From the NCBI RefSeq assembly GCF_024721265.1, contig NZ_JAMXOC010000010.1, positions 33,886 to 97,885 of the forward strand: a stretch of 64,000 nt of DNA, read 5' to 3'. The position numbers and the translations under genes are program-made. This document shows positions 42,836-52,099 of this stretch, in pieces (the stretch's first letter is position 1; each line of letters opens with the position of its first letter). The notes beneath the pieces are model-generated. The model made no database searches. It worked only from the letters and a program-made list of their open reading frames with translations, and was not told where the DNA came from. This DNA is from Ohessyouella blattaphilus. GTDB lineage: Bacteria; Bacillota; Clostridia; Lachnospirales; Lachnospiraceae.

Positions 42836-43664
42836 AGAAGGGCAGAGGGTCCTTTCCCGCGCCGGTATCGAAGAGGCGAAGACGGATGCTTTCTTGCTGT
42901 TTACAGAAGCAACGGGAATTGATCGTGGTGCTTACTACTTAAGTCCAGATAAAGCGCTGAGTGCAGAAGAGGAAGAGCGGTATCTTGCGTATCTGCAAAA
43001 GCGAGAGAGGCGAATTCCCCTGCAGCATATCTTAGGGAAGTGGGAGTTTATGGGACTGGAGTTCTTGGTAAGTCCTGATGTGTTGATTCCCCGGCAAGAG
43101 ACAGAGCAGCTCGTAGAGGAAGCGTTAGGGAAGCTGACTAGTGGAATGCGGATTCTCGATATGTGCTGTGGTTCCGGTTGCATTTTACTAAGTGTGTTAA
43201 AGCTAGGACGCGAACAACATCCGAGTCTTAAAGGCTTAGGCGTTGATTTGTCGGCAGCGGCCTTGGCAGTGAGCCGAAAGAACAGTGAACGCTTGCAGGT
43301 GGAAGCAGATTTTATCCGCAGTGATTTATTTGCAGAAGTGACCGGCGAGTTTTCGATGATTATTAGCAACCCTCCTTATATAAGAAGTGAGGAGATCAAG
43401 AAATTAGCTTCTGAGGTTCGGGAGCATGATCCGCTCATGGCTCTGGATGGCGGTAGGGACGGTCTGGATTTTTACCGTCGCATCAGTCAGGATGCAAAAA
43501 AACATCTTAAAAGTGGTGGTTTTTTGCTTCTGGAGATTGGACATGACCAAGGAGAGGCTCTAAAGACTATTTTGACTCAGGATGGCTATGACAAAATCCA
43601 GGTTAAAAAGGACTTCGCTGGACTTGACCGCGTAGTTTGCTGCGAGTACAATAAGATTGATTAG
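42798..43664 (+). CDS. prmC: Release factor glutamine methyltransferase
   Basis: This 288-residue SAM-dependent enzyme methylates the GGQ glutamine of release factors 1 and 2. It has the N-terminal PrmC helical domain, a methyltransferase motif ILDMCCGSGCILLS near residue 119 and the catalytic NPPY at 191-194. The ATG at 42798 lies inside the DUF1385 gene behind GGAGAG. It directly precedes its substrate gene prfA. Confidence 0.95.
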   Translation: MKGKTLTYKQALEEGQRVLSRAGIEEAKTDAFLLFTEATGIDRGAYYLSPDKALSAEEEERYLAYLQKRERRIPLQHILGKWEFMGLEFLVSPDVLIPRQETEQLVEEALGKLTSGMRILDMCCGSGCILLSVLKLGREQHPSLKGLGVDLSAAALAVSRKNSERLQVEADFIRSDLFAEVTGEFSMIISNPPYIRSEEIKKLASEVREHDPLMALDGGRDGLDFYRRISQDAKKHLKSGGFLLLEIGHDQGEALKTILTQDGYDKIQVKKDFAGLDRVVCCEYNKID

Positions 43665-43681
43665 TGTGAGGAGGAATACAC

Positions 43682-44755
43682 ATGTTTGATAAATTAGAGG
43701 ACCTTTTGGTTCGCTATGATGAACTTATGAAGGAATTGCAAGACCCCGATGTGGCCAGTGACCAGAATCGCTTTAAAAAGCTGATGAAGGAGCAAAGCGA
43801 TCTTACCCCCATCGTGGAGGCTTATAAGGAATATCGTAATGCCAAGCAAAATATCGAAGACTCTTTAACGATGCTTGATGAAGAGACCGACGAAGAGATG
43901 AAAGAGATGGCCAAAGAAGAGCTGGCTGAATCGAAAAAACGGGTAGAAGAAATCGAACAGCAACTAAAGGTCTTGCTGCTACCAAAGGACCCTAACGACG
44001 AGAAAAACGTTATTGTGGAAATTAGAGCCGGTGCTGGTGGTGATGAAGCAGCACTCTTTGCGGCAGAGATTTACCGGATGTATGCTCACTACGCTGAGCG
44101 TATGCACTGGAAAGTGGAGATGATGTCGGTTAACGAAAATGGTATCGGTGGCTTTAAAGAGTGTGCCTTTATGATTTCGGGAGCGGGAGCTTATTCAAGG
44201 CTTAAATACGAGTCAGGTGTTCATAGAGTGCAGCGGGTGCCGGAGACAGAAAGTGGCGGTCGTATTCACACCTCCACAGTTACGGTGGCGATTATGCCAG
44301 AAGCCGAAGATGTGGATGTGGAAATCGATCAAAACGATATTCGAATCGACGTGTTTCGCTCATCGGGAAATGGTGGGCAGAGCGTTAATACCACCGACTC
44401 GGCGGTGCGCTTAACCCATATGCCATCAGGGATTGTAATCTCCTGTCAGGACGAGAAGTCTCAGCTTAAGAATAAGGATAAGGCGATGAAGCTGTTGCGG
44501 GCTAAGCTCTATGAGTTAGAGCTAGAGAAGAAGCAGAGCGAAGAGGCGGCTTATCGGAAGAACCAGATTGGAACAGGAGACCGTTCAGAGAAGATTAGAA
44601 CGTATAATTTCCCACAGGGACGGGTAACGGACCACCGCATCAAGCTAACCCTTCACCGTTTGGAGAATATCCTTAACGGCGACTTGGATGAAATTATCGA
44701 TAGCTTAGTTACGGCAGATCAGACCGCTAAGCTAGCCAATATGAATGAAGACTAA
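43682..44755 (+). CDS. prfA: Peptide chain release factor 1
   Basis: This 357-residue factor reads UAA and UAG stops. The GGQ motif is at residues 231-233, and the RF1-type tripeptide anticodon appears as PET in [11 protein letters not shown], where PAT or PVT is more usual. GAGGAGGA precedes the ATG. The stop codon is directly followed by the ATG of the ABC transporter frame. Confidence 0.96.
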   Translation: MFDKLEDLLVRYDELMKELQDPDVASDQNRFKKLMKEQSDLTPIVEAYKEYRNAKQNIEDSLTMLDEETDEEMKEMAKEELAESKKRVEEIEQQLKVLLLPKDPNDEKNVIVEIRAGAGGDEAALFAAEIYRMYAHYAERMHWKVEMMSVNENGIGGFKECAFMISGAGAYSRLKYESGVHRVQRVPETESGGRIHTSTVTVAIMPEAEDVDVEIDQNDIRIDVFRSSGNGGQSVNTTDSAVRLTHMPSGIVISCQDEKSQLKNKDKAMKLLRAKLYELELEKKQSEEAAYRKNQIGTGDRSEKIRTYNFPQGRVTDHRIKLTLHRLENILNGDLDEIIDSLVTADQTAKLANMNED

Positions 44756-46540
44756 ATGATAAAAGGAAGCGGCAAGGGTAAAACCTTGTCGCTATTTGGT
44801 ACAAAAATGAGAGAGAATTTAAAGAAGTTGTTAGGGTACTATAAGCCCTACAAGAAGCTGTTTTTTAGCGATTTATTTTTTGCGATTATCGGGGCTGGAG
44901 TGACTTTAGTCATTCCCCTAATCGTGCGTTACATTACGAATACAGTGATCCACTATGAGGCGTCGGAAGCAGTTAGAACAGCTTTGGTTCTTGGCGGTGT
45001 GATGATTGGTCTCGTCCTAATCGAGATGTTCTGTAACTATTACATCGCTTATTATGGACATATTATGGGAGCGAAAATCGAAGCAAATATGCGCCGAGAT
45101 ATTTTCGGCCATTATCAAAAGCTAACCTTTGCCTTTTACGATAACCAAAAGGTGGGAGGGCTATTATCGCGGGTTACCAGCGACCTTTTTGATATTAGTG
45201 AATTGTTACACCACGGACCGGAGGATTTAGTAATCTCCATTATTAAAATTGTAGGCTCTTTTATCATCTTAATGATGGTTAATCCAGCTCTAACCTTACT
45301 AGCCTTCGCCTTTATGCCCTTGATGATAATTTTTGCCTTCTATTTTAATGGTAAGATGAAAAGCGCCTTTGTGAGAAATAGAGAGCGAATTGGCGAGATT
45401 AACGCCCAGATTGAGGATAGTCTTTCAGGAATTCGGGTGGTTAAATCCTTTGCCAATGAAAAGGTGGAAATGAAGAAGTTTAAAAAGGGAAATGATAACT
45501 TCGTGGAAGCCAAGCGCACCAGCTATAAGTATATGGGCATCTACCACTCCGGTTTAGGAGCGATGACCACCTTGATAACAGTAGTGGTGCTTGTAGGCGG
45601 CGTCTTCTTTATGATGGACGGAACGGTAAAGACCACAGATTTGATTACGTTCCTTCTATATATTAATAACTTTACGGAGCCAGTAAGGAAGCTGGTAGTA
45701 TTAACGGAACAGTTTCAGAATGGGTACTCTGGGTTTGAAAGATTCTTGGAGATTTTGGCTATTGAACCGGATATTAAAGATAAACCAGAAGCGAAAGCTG
45801 TCGATAGCTTTGCTGGGGATGTGGTCTTTAAAGACGTATCTTTTAAATATGAAGAAAATAATGAGAGTATCTTAAGTCATATCAATCTTCACGTGAAGAA
45901 GGGCGAGTACGTAGCTTTAGTCGGTCCTTCGGGAGTCGGAAAGACCACTCTTTGTTCGCTGATTCCTCGGTTCTACGAAGTGAGCGGTGGGGCGATTTTG
46001 GTGGATGATATGGATATTAGAGACGTAAAGCTAGCAGATTTGCGACGCAATATCGGCATTGTCCAGCAGGATGTGTACTTGTTTGCCGGTACGATTATGG
46101 ATAATATTCGCTACGGCAAGTACGAGGCTACTGATGAAGAGGTGATTCGGGCGGCTAAGCGGGCCAATGCTCACGACTTTATTATGAGCTTCCCGGAGGG
46201 GTATGATACGGATATTGGTCAGCGGGGGGTAAAACTCTCTGGTGGTCAGAAGCAGCGTCTCTCGATTGCCCGGGTATTTTTACGGAATCCGGCCATTCTG
46301 ATTTTTGATGAAGCCACTTCGGCTCTTGATAATGAGAGTGAAAAGGTGGTTCAACGATCCATGGAAGAGCTGGCCAGCGAGCGTACTACTTTCGTCATTG
46401 CTCATCGTTTATCGACGATTAGAAATGCGAAGAAAATCATTGTGTTGACGGAAAAAGGGATTACGGAAATGGGCACTCACGAAGAGCTTCTGGCCAAAAA
46501 GGGAGTCTACGAGTCACTCTACCATATGAATTTTATTTAG
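44756..46540 (+). CDS. ABC exporter, fused permease and ATPase (MsbA-like)
   Basis: A half-transporter of up to 594 residues with six membrane helices in the first 320 residues, then an ATPase domain: Walker A GPSGVGKTT, signature LSGGQKQR, Walker B ILIFDEATSALD and H-loop IAHRLST. It probably works as a homodimer. The substrate is unknown (lipid, drug or peptide). The start is uncertain. ATG at 44756 abuts prfA and lacks a clear ribosome site. The next in-frame ATG (44807) begins the conserved sequence MRENLKKLLGYYKPYKK, and a hairpin (44769-44792) lies between them. Confidence 0.9.
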   Translation: MIKGSGKGKTLSLFGTKMRENLKKLLGYYKPYKKLFFSDLFFAIIGAGVTLVIPLIVRYITNTVIHYEASEAVRTALVLGGVMIGLVLIEMFCNYYIAYYGHIMGAKIEANMRRDIFGHYQKLTFAFYDNQKVGGLLSRVTSDLFDISELLHHGPEDLVISIIKIVGSFIILMMVNPALTLLAFAFMPLMIIFAFYFNGKMKSAFVRNRERIGEINAQIEDSLSGIRVVKSFANEKVEMKKFKKGNDNFVEAKRTSYKYMGIYHSGLGAMTTLITVVVLVGGVFFMMDGTVKTTDLITFLLYINNFTEPVRKLVVLTEQFQNGYSGFERFLEILAIEPDIKDKPEAKAVDSFAGDVVFKDVSFKYEENNESILSHINLHVKKGEYVALVGPSGVGKTTLCSLIPRFYEVSGGAILVDDMDIRDVKLADLRRNIGIVQQDVYLFAGTIMDNIRYGKYEATDEEVIRAAKRANAHDFIMSFPEGYDTDIGQRGVKLSGGQKQRLSIARVFLRNPAILIFDEATSALDNESEKVVQRSMEELASERTTFVIAHRLSTIRNAKKIIVLTEKGITEMGTHEELLAKKGVYESLYHMNFI

Positions 46541-46589
46541 GGTATGATATACTTTTAAGAATAGCAAACGACAGAAAGCAGGTAGTTCT

Positions 46590-47495
46590 ATGAATTTTAA
46601 AAAGCCCACGCTGGCTGACAAAGACACGATAAATGCATATTTTAGAAGGTATCCCAGCCGTTCCTGCGAGCGCACCTTTGCCAATATTTATCTTTGGTCA
46701 AGGCGCAATCCAGTTACCTTTGCTGTGGTTCACGACACCTTAGTTTTTAAAAGGGAGACGAAGACCGATTTGGCCTTCACCTATCCCGCAGGTGAACCGG
46801 CGGATGTAAAGGCGGCTACCCAGATGTTAGAAGAATACAGTGGCGAAAAAGGTTTTCCCTTTAAGCTTTATATGGTGACGATTAAGGATTTTGCGGAAAT
46901 CGACGCCCTTTATCCAGGAAAGTACCAAATCGAATATCAACGAGATATTGCCGATTACGTATATGAACGAGAAAAGCTGGCAACCTTGGCCGGGAAAAAG
47001 CTTCACGGAAAGCGTAACCATATCAATAAGTTTTTGAAGCTTTACGATGGTCGCTGGCGCTACGAGAAGTTAACGGTAGACAATACCGAAGAGTGCTTTG
47101 ATATGGCGATCCAGTGGGGGCACGCCAACGAAGCCTATACGGATCCCGATAAGAATGCGGAGATTACGGTTACCATGAACTCGCTCCGCTTGTTTGAAGA
47201 ACTGGACTACGTAGGTGGGATTCTGCGAGTAGATGAGAAAGTGGTTGCTTTTACCCTTGGAGAACCGGTGACCGAAGATACCTTTGTGGTGCATATTGAG
47301 AAGGCACTGCCGGATATCGAGGGTGCCTATCCGATGATTAATCAGCAGTTCGTTCAGCATGAATGTGGTGAGTATACGTATATTAACCGCGAAGACGATA
47401 CGGGTGCGGAAGGGCTTAGAAAGGCCAAGTTGTCTTATCGACCGATCTTTTTAGTGGAAAAAGGTGAAGTGACATTAAAGCAAGAGGAGAATTAA
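46590..47495 (+). CDS. DUF2156 family protein (phosphatidylglycerol lysyltransferase C-terminal-like)
   Basis: This 301-residue soluble protein is of the GNAT-like fold found at the C-terminus of MprF. The segments SRSCERTFANIYLWS near residue 23, KKLHGKRNHINKF near 136 and INREDDTGAEGLRKAKLSYRP near the end are typical. There are no membrane helices, so it is not a full MprF. An aminoacyl or acyl transfer role is possible, not shown. It is followed by an aminotransferase after 3 bp. Confidence 0.85.
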   Translation: MNFKKPTLADKDTINAYFRRYPSRSCERTFANIYLWSRRNPVTFAVVHDTLVFKRETKTDLAFTYPAGEPADVKAATQMLEEYSGEKGFPFKLYMVTIKDFAEIDALYPGKYQIEYQRDIADYVYEREKLATLAGKKLHGKRNHINKFLKLYDGRWRYEKLTVDNTEECFDMAIQWGHANEAYTDPDKNAEITVTMNSLRLFEELDYVGGILRVDEKVVAFTLGEPVTEDTFVVHIEKALPDIEGAYPMINQQFVQHECGEYTYINREDDTGAEGLRKAKLSYRPIFLVEKGEVTLKQEEN

Positions 47496-47498
47496 GGA

Positions 47499-48686
47499 AT
47501 GATAGCAAAGAAAATGATTAAGATGGTAGAGGGTAGTTCTGCCATTCGGGCGATGTTTGAAGAGGGAAACCGTTTGGCGAAGGAAGTTGGTGCGGAGAAT
47601 GTCTATGACTTTAGCTTGGGCAATCCTAACGTTCCAGCCCCGGAGCGGGTAAATCAAGAGATGATTCGCATCATCAAAGAGACGGATAGCCTGACGCTAC
47701 ATGGCTATAATAAAAGCAACAGTGGCTTTGAAGACGTTAGAAAGACCGTGGCAACAACTCTTAATAAGCGTCACCAAACGAACTTTACCCAGAAGAATAT
47801 TATTATGACTGTGGGCGCAGCCGGTGGTCTTAACGTCATTTTAAAAGCGATTATTGACCCTGGCGATGAAGTGATTGTCTTTGCCCCGTATTTTGGCGAG
47901 TACCGTTCTTACGTTAGTAACTACGACGGCGTCTTAGTGGAAGTTTCGCCGAACACGGAGACTTTCCAGCCCAAGCTTTCTGAGTTTGCGGCGAAGATTA
48001 CCGCTAAGACGAAAGCGGTAATCGTGAATTCTCCGAACAACCCTACGGGCGTTGTATACAGCGAAGAGACGATTAAAGGTCTGGCGAAGATCCTTCTTGA
48101 AAAAGAACAAGAATTTGGTACCGATATTGTTCTCATTAGTGATGAGCCCTATCGTGAACTGGCGTATGACAGCGCGGAGGTTCCTTATTTAACGAAATAC
48201 TACCACAACACGGTGATTGGTTATTCTTTCAGTAAAAGCCTGTCGATGCCAGGAGACCGTATTGGTTACTTAGTTATTCCAGATGAAGTGGCAGATAGCG
48301 AGCAGGTATTGGCCGCGGCGAATGTGGCGAATCGTATTTTAGGTTATGTGAATGCCCCGAATCTTCAGCAAAAGGTGGTAGCCGCGTGTATCGATGAGAA
48401 GACGGACATCGCCTATTACGATCGCAATCGGAAGACCCTTTACGAAGGCTTGTCGAAGCTTGGCTTTACCTGTATTAAGCCAGAGGGTGCTTTTTACCTA
48501 TTTGTAAAAACGCCGATTGCCGATGAGAAGGCTTTTGTGGCGGCAGCGAAGAAATACAATATTCTCATTGTTCCGGGAAGCTCTTTTGGCTGTCCGGGGT
48601 TTGTGCGAATCGCTTATTGTGTAGCTTACGAGACGATTACGCGGGCGTTACCAAAGTTTGCTGAGTTGATGAAGGAGTACGAATAG
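47499..48686 (+). CDS. Class I/II PLP aminotransferase (aspartate aminotransferase-like)
   Basis: This 395-residue PLP enzyme has the PLP lysine K246 in SFSKSLSMPGDRIGY, the NSPNNPTGVVYS loop near 170 and the substrate-arginine segment VRIAYCV near the end. The donor specificity cannot be read with confidence. It starts 3 bp after the DUF2156 gene and ends exactly where the next aminotransferase begins. It could feed 2-oxoacids to the ior operon 9 kb downstream, which is speculation. Confidence 0.9.
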   Translation: MIAKKMIKMVEGSSAIRAMFEEGNRLAKEVGAENVYDFSLGNPNVPAPERVNQEMIRIIKETDSLTLHGYNKSNSGFEDVRKTVATTLNKRHQTNFTQKNIIMTVGAAGGLNVILKAIIDPGDEVIVFAPYFGEYRSYVSNYDGVLVEVSPNTETFQPKLSEFAAKITAKTKAVIVNSPNNPTGVVYSEETIKGLAKILLEKEQEFGTDIVLISDEPYRELAYDSAEVPYLTKYYHNTVIGYSFSKSLSMPGDRIGYLVIPDEVADSEQVLAAANVANRILGYVNAPNLQQKVVAACIDEKTDIAYYDRNRKTLYEGLSKLGFTCIKPEGAFYLFVKTPIADEKAFVAAAKKYNILIVPGSSFGCPGFVRIAYCVAYETITRALPKFAELMKEYE

Positions 48687-49736
48687 ATGGGTTTTCGCAA
48701 GAACATTCGCCGGGTAACTCCCTACGTGCCAGGCGAGCAACCTCAGGAAAAAGTGATTAAACTTAACACCAATGAGAATCCCTATCCGCCTTCCAAAAAG
48801 GTTCAGGAGACACTAGCGGGTCTTAATCCGGCAAAGCTTCGTCTCTATCCGGATCCAGCAGCGACGAAGCTAGTGACGGCCTTAGCAGACTACTACGGTG
48901 TTAGCCAAGAAGAAGTCTTTGCAGGGGTAGGTTCTGATGACGTCTTAGCGATGTGCTTCTTAACCTTTTTTAACGGGGAAAAGCCAGTGCTATTTCCTGA
49001 TGTGACGTATTCTTTTTATAAGGTGTGGGTGGAGCTTTTTAAGATTCCCTTTAGCTGTCAGCCAGTGGATGAGAATTTTAAAATTGTGAAGACGGATTAT
49101 TTCACACCTAACGGAGGCATTATTATTCCTAATCCGAATGCACCCACAGGAATCTTTGAATCGCTTACTGTGATTGAAGAGATTGTGGCCGGGAATCCGG
49201 ATAGTGTGGTGATTATCGACGAAGCGTATATCGATTTTGGCGGCGAGAGCGCACTTCCCTTAATCAAAAAATACCCGAATCTATTAGTGGTGCAGACCTA
49301 TTCTAAGTCCCGGTCTTTAGCGGGACTGCGGGTGGGCTATGCGCTAGGAAACAAAGAGCTTATCAAGGCGTTAAACGATGTGAAGTATTCTTATAACTCC
49401 TATACCATGAATGAGTACGCGATCGAATTAGGGACAGCGGTTCTTAAGGATGAAGCGTATTTTAAGGAGAGTACCGGTCAGATTATGGAGACGAGAGAGT
49501 GGGCCAAGGAAGCGCTTGAGGAAAAAGGCTTTACCTGTTTGGACTCACGGGCCAACTTTATCTTTGCCAAGCACGAGCGCGTGCCGGCCAAAGAGATTTT
49601 TGAGAAACTTAAGGAAAAAGGAATTTACGTTCGCTTTTGGAATGATGAGCGAATTAAAGATTATTTAAGAATTACTGTGGGAATGAGAGTGGAAATGGAA
49701 AAACTACTTGCAGAAATCGAGGGGATTCTAGCATAA
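48687..49736 (+). CDS. hisC: Histidinol-phosphate aminotransferase family protein
   Basis: This 349-residue PLP enzyme has LNTNENPYPPSKKV near residue 25, the PNPNAPTG loop near 150, PLP lysine K207 in YSKSRSLAGLRVGYA and the C-terminal LRITVGM. The HisC family is clear, but no other his gene is nearby, so a role in aromatic amino acid transamination is equally possible. There is no spacer to the preceding aminotransferase gene. Confidence 0.85.
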   Translation: MGFRKNIRRVTPYVPGEQPQEKVIKLNTNENPYPPSKKVQETLAGLNPAKLRLYPDPAATKLVTALADYYGVSQEEVFAGVGSDDVLAMCFLTFFNGEKPVLFPDVTYSFYKVWVELFKIPFSCQPVDENFKIVKTDYFTPNGGIIIPNPNAPTGIFESLTVIEEIVAGNPDSVVIIDEAYIDFGGESALPLIKKYPNLLVVQTYSKSRSLAGLRVGYALGNKELIKALNDVKYSYNSYTMNEYAIELGTAVLKDEAYFKESTGQIMETREWAKEALEEKGFTCLDSRANFIFAKHERVPAKEIFEKLKEKGIYVRFWNDERIKDYLRITVGMRVEMEKLLAEIEGILA

Positions 49737-49751
49737 GGAAGGCATTTTTAC

Positions 49752-50594
49752 ATGATAGAATTAGCAGTGATTATTAAGGGTTTTATAGTAGGCGCCTTTA
49801 TGTTGGTGCCTGGTGTTAGTGGCGGAACCATGTGCATGATCTTTGGTGTTTTCGATCGCTTGATTACCGCAGTTAGCGATTTTTTTAAGCGGCCGAAGCA
49901 AAGCGCGGCTTTTCTGGCCCAATTTGTGTTAGGGGCTGGCGCATCATTTCTAGCGCTTTCCGGTCTGGTGACCACACTTAACGAAAGCTTTCATCTAGAG
50001 GTCGCCTTTTTCGTTATCGGTGCTATTATTGCCGGGATTCCGGTAATCTACCGGGAAGCCCAGATAAAAAAGATAAACATTAAGGTGATTATCTACGGTC
50101 TTTTGGGAGTGCTTCTTGTGTATTTATTGGCACAGATTCCGAAGAACGTTTTTACGGTAACTGAGTTTAATTTGAGCGGAGTGATTATTCAGATTATCGC
50201 GGGGGTTTTAGGGGCTCTGGGGTTAGTCTTACCGGGGATTTCTTTTTCGGCCATGCTTTACATGATGGGTGTTTATAACTTTATCTACGGTAGTATCGGC
50301 GATCGCAACTTTCTCGTACTGATTCCCTTTGGTATCGGGATGGTGCTAGGCGTACTTTTGCTCACCAGGGTGCTAGAAATCTGTATGAAGAAGTATCCCA
50401 CGCCAACCTATATGATTATTTTAGGGTTTGTCATTGGCTCTATTGGCGATATAATAAAAGAGCTAGAGCATAGACCGGCTGGCATACAGTGGCTGATTTG
50501 CCTAGTGACTTTTGTGTTTGGCTTTATGTGTATCCATTTAATGGAGCGCTTTCAGAAGATAAACGGAGGGGAAGTATATGATAGTGGAAAGTGA
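49752..50594 (+). CDS. DUF368 family membrane protein
   Basis: This 280-residue protein has about eight hydrophobic segments. The family signature GAFMLVPGVSGGTMCMI is near residue 14, with a second related copy LGLVLPGISFSAML near 156, so the protein is an internal duplication. DUF368 proteins are implicated as polyprenyl-phosphate flippases, which is family knowledge and not visible here. It overlaps the next ORF by 17 bp. Confidence 0.88.
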   Translation: MIELAVIIKGFIVGAFMLVPGVSGGTMCMIFGVFDRLITAVSDFFKRPKQSAAFLAQFVLGAGASFLALSGLVTTLNESFHLEVAFFVIGAIIAGIPVIYREAQIKKINIKVIIYGLLGVLLVYLLAQIPKNVFTVTEFNLSGVIIQIIAGVLGALGLVLPGISFSAMLYMMGVYNFIYGSIGDRNFLVLIPFGIGMVLGVLLLTRVLEICMKKYPTPTYMIILGFVIGSIGDIIKELEHRPAGIQWLICLVTFVFGFMCIHLMERFQKINGGEVYDSGK

Positions 50595-50967
50595 AAAAAA
50601 ACGAACGACAATCTGGCGGGTAATTATTACGGTTACCACGGTAATTATTGTAGCGCTAGGAGTTTTTCTGGTGGTCAAGATGTTTACCGGCAATCCCTTA
50701 GCAGGTACTTGGACCCTAGATGATGGGACCATGACCTTGGAAATAGGTAGCAGCAAAGCCGTCGTCACTTCCTTGGATGAGGAGGGTAGTCTGACTTATG
50801 ACTATAAGCTAAACCCACAAGAGAAAGAGATTCAATTTATGAAAAGAGAGAGTGGCACTGCTAGTCTAGAGGCTCTTGATTCGTCTTTTAACTATAGCGT
50901 AGACGGAGAAGTCCTTACGCTAAGCGAAAGGGAGTACGGCGAGCAATTTATCTTTGAAAAAGAATAG
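50578..50967 (+). CDS. Small membrane-anchored protein of unknown function
   Basis: This 129-residue protein has one N-terminal membrane helix (WRVIITVTTVIIVALGVFLVV, residues about 13-33) and an extracytoplasmic beta-rich domain beginning NPLAGTWTLDDGTMTLEI, like lipocalin-type DUF5640 modules. GGAGGGGAAG precedes the ATG, and it overlaps the DUF368 gene. No function can be assigned. Confidence 0.7.
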   Translation: MIVESEKKRTTIWRVIITVTTVIIVALGVFLVVKMFTGNPLAGTWTLDDGTMTLEIGSSKAVVTSLDEEGSLTYDYKLNPQEKEIQFMKRESGTASLEALDSSFNYSVDGEVLTLSEREYGEQFIFEKE

Positions 50968-50979
50968 AACGTATACGTT

Positions 50980-51010
50980 GCCCCCTGCTGGTTTGTAAGG
51001 CAGTGGGCTT
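50980..51010 (+). terminator. Weak terminator-like hairpin before ispG
   Basis: GCCCCCTGC (50980-50988) pairs with GCAGTGGGC (51000-51008), with one mismatch and a poor T run. Confidence 0.45.
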
Positions 51011-51043
51011 TCGTACACTTTATCCCAGATTTAGGAGGTCAGG

Positions 51044-52099
51044 ATGATAAGAGAACATACGAAGGAAGTTAGAATCGGCAACGTCGTTATCGGTGGTGGT
51101 CATCCGGTGGCGATTCAGTCTATGACCAATACGAAGACAGAGGACGCCCAGGGAACGGTTGCCCAGATTAAGCGCTTGGAAGCAGCTGGGTGCGAAATCG
51201 TCAGGGTGGCTGTGCCGACGATGGAAGCCGCGAGGGCCATTAAGGAGATTAAAAGTCAAATCGCGATTCCTTTAGTGGCGGACATCCACTTTGATTATCG
51301 CCTGGCGCTTGCCGCTATTGAAAACGGAGCCGACAAGATTCGGATTAACCCCGGAAATATTGGCGATGAGAAACGGGTGCAAGAAGTGGTAGAAGCGGCG
51401 AAGCGCGTAGGGATACCGATCCGCATCGGCGTAAATAGCGGCTCTTTAGAAAAACATATTTTAGAAAAGTACGGTAAAGTAACACCAGTTGGACTAGTAG
51501 AGAGTGCCCTAGAAAAGGTGCGCCTAATTGAGAACATGGGGTATGATAATCTTGTAATTAGTATTAAATCATCCGATGTGATGCTTTGTGCTAAGGCTCA
51601 CGAATTAATTGCGAAAGAGACCAATTATCCCCTACATGTAGGGATTACCGAGGCGGGCACTCTATTTGCCGGCAATATCAAGTCCGCGGTGGGCCTGGGG
51701 ATCATTCTCTCTCAGGGAATCGGTGACACCATTCGCGTCTCCTTAACAGGGGATCCGGTAGAAGAGATTAAATCGGCGAAATTGATTTTGAAAACACTAG
51801 GTCTGCGAACAGGCGGTGTTACGGTGGTGTCTTGTCCGACTTGTGGGCGCACCCAGATTGATTTAATCGGCTTAGCGGAAAAGGTAGAAGCATTAGTAGC
51901 AGATATGCCTCTTGATATTAAAGTGGCGGTAATGGGCTGTGTGGTCAATGGACCGGGAGAAGCGAGAGAAGCAGATATCGGTATTGCCGGTGGCGACGGT
52001 GTGGGCCTGATTATCAAAAAAGGCGAAGTGGTAAAAAAAGTAAAAGAAGAATTGTTGCTTAAAGAGCTAGAAGAGGAGCTTAATAACTGGAATGGATAA
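51044..52099 (+). CDS. ispG: 4-hydroxy-3-methylbut-2-enyl diphosphate synthase (flavodoxin)
   Basis: This 351-residue [4Fe-4S] enzyme catalyses the penultimate step of the MEP isoprenoid pathway. It has the N-terminal TIM barrel ([21 protein letters not shown]) and the C-terminal cluster domain with cysteines in SCPTCGRTQ and [19 protein letters not shown] precedes the ATG. dxr and rseP, often upstream in Clostridia, are not here. It overlaps polC by 8 bp. Confidence 0.96.
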   Translation: MIREHTKEVRIGNVVIGGGHPVAIQSMTNTKTEDAQGTVAQIKRLEAAGCEIVRVAVPTMEAARAIKEIKSQIAIPLVADIHFDYRLALAAIENGADKIRINPGNIGDEKRVQEVVEAAKRVGIPIRIGVNSGSLEKHILEKYGKVTPVGLVESALEKVRLIENMGYDNLVISIKSSDVMLCAKAHELIAKETNYPLHVGITEAGTLFAGNIKSAVGLGIILSQGIGDTIRVSLTGDPVEEIKSAKLILKTLGLRTGGVTVVSCPTCGRTQIDLIGLAEKVEALVADMPLDIKVAVMGCVVNGPGEAREADIGIAGGDGVGLIIKKGEVVKKVKEELLLKELEEELNNWNG

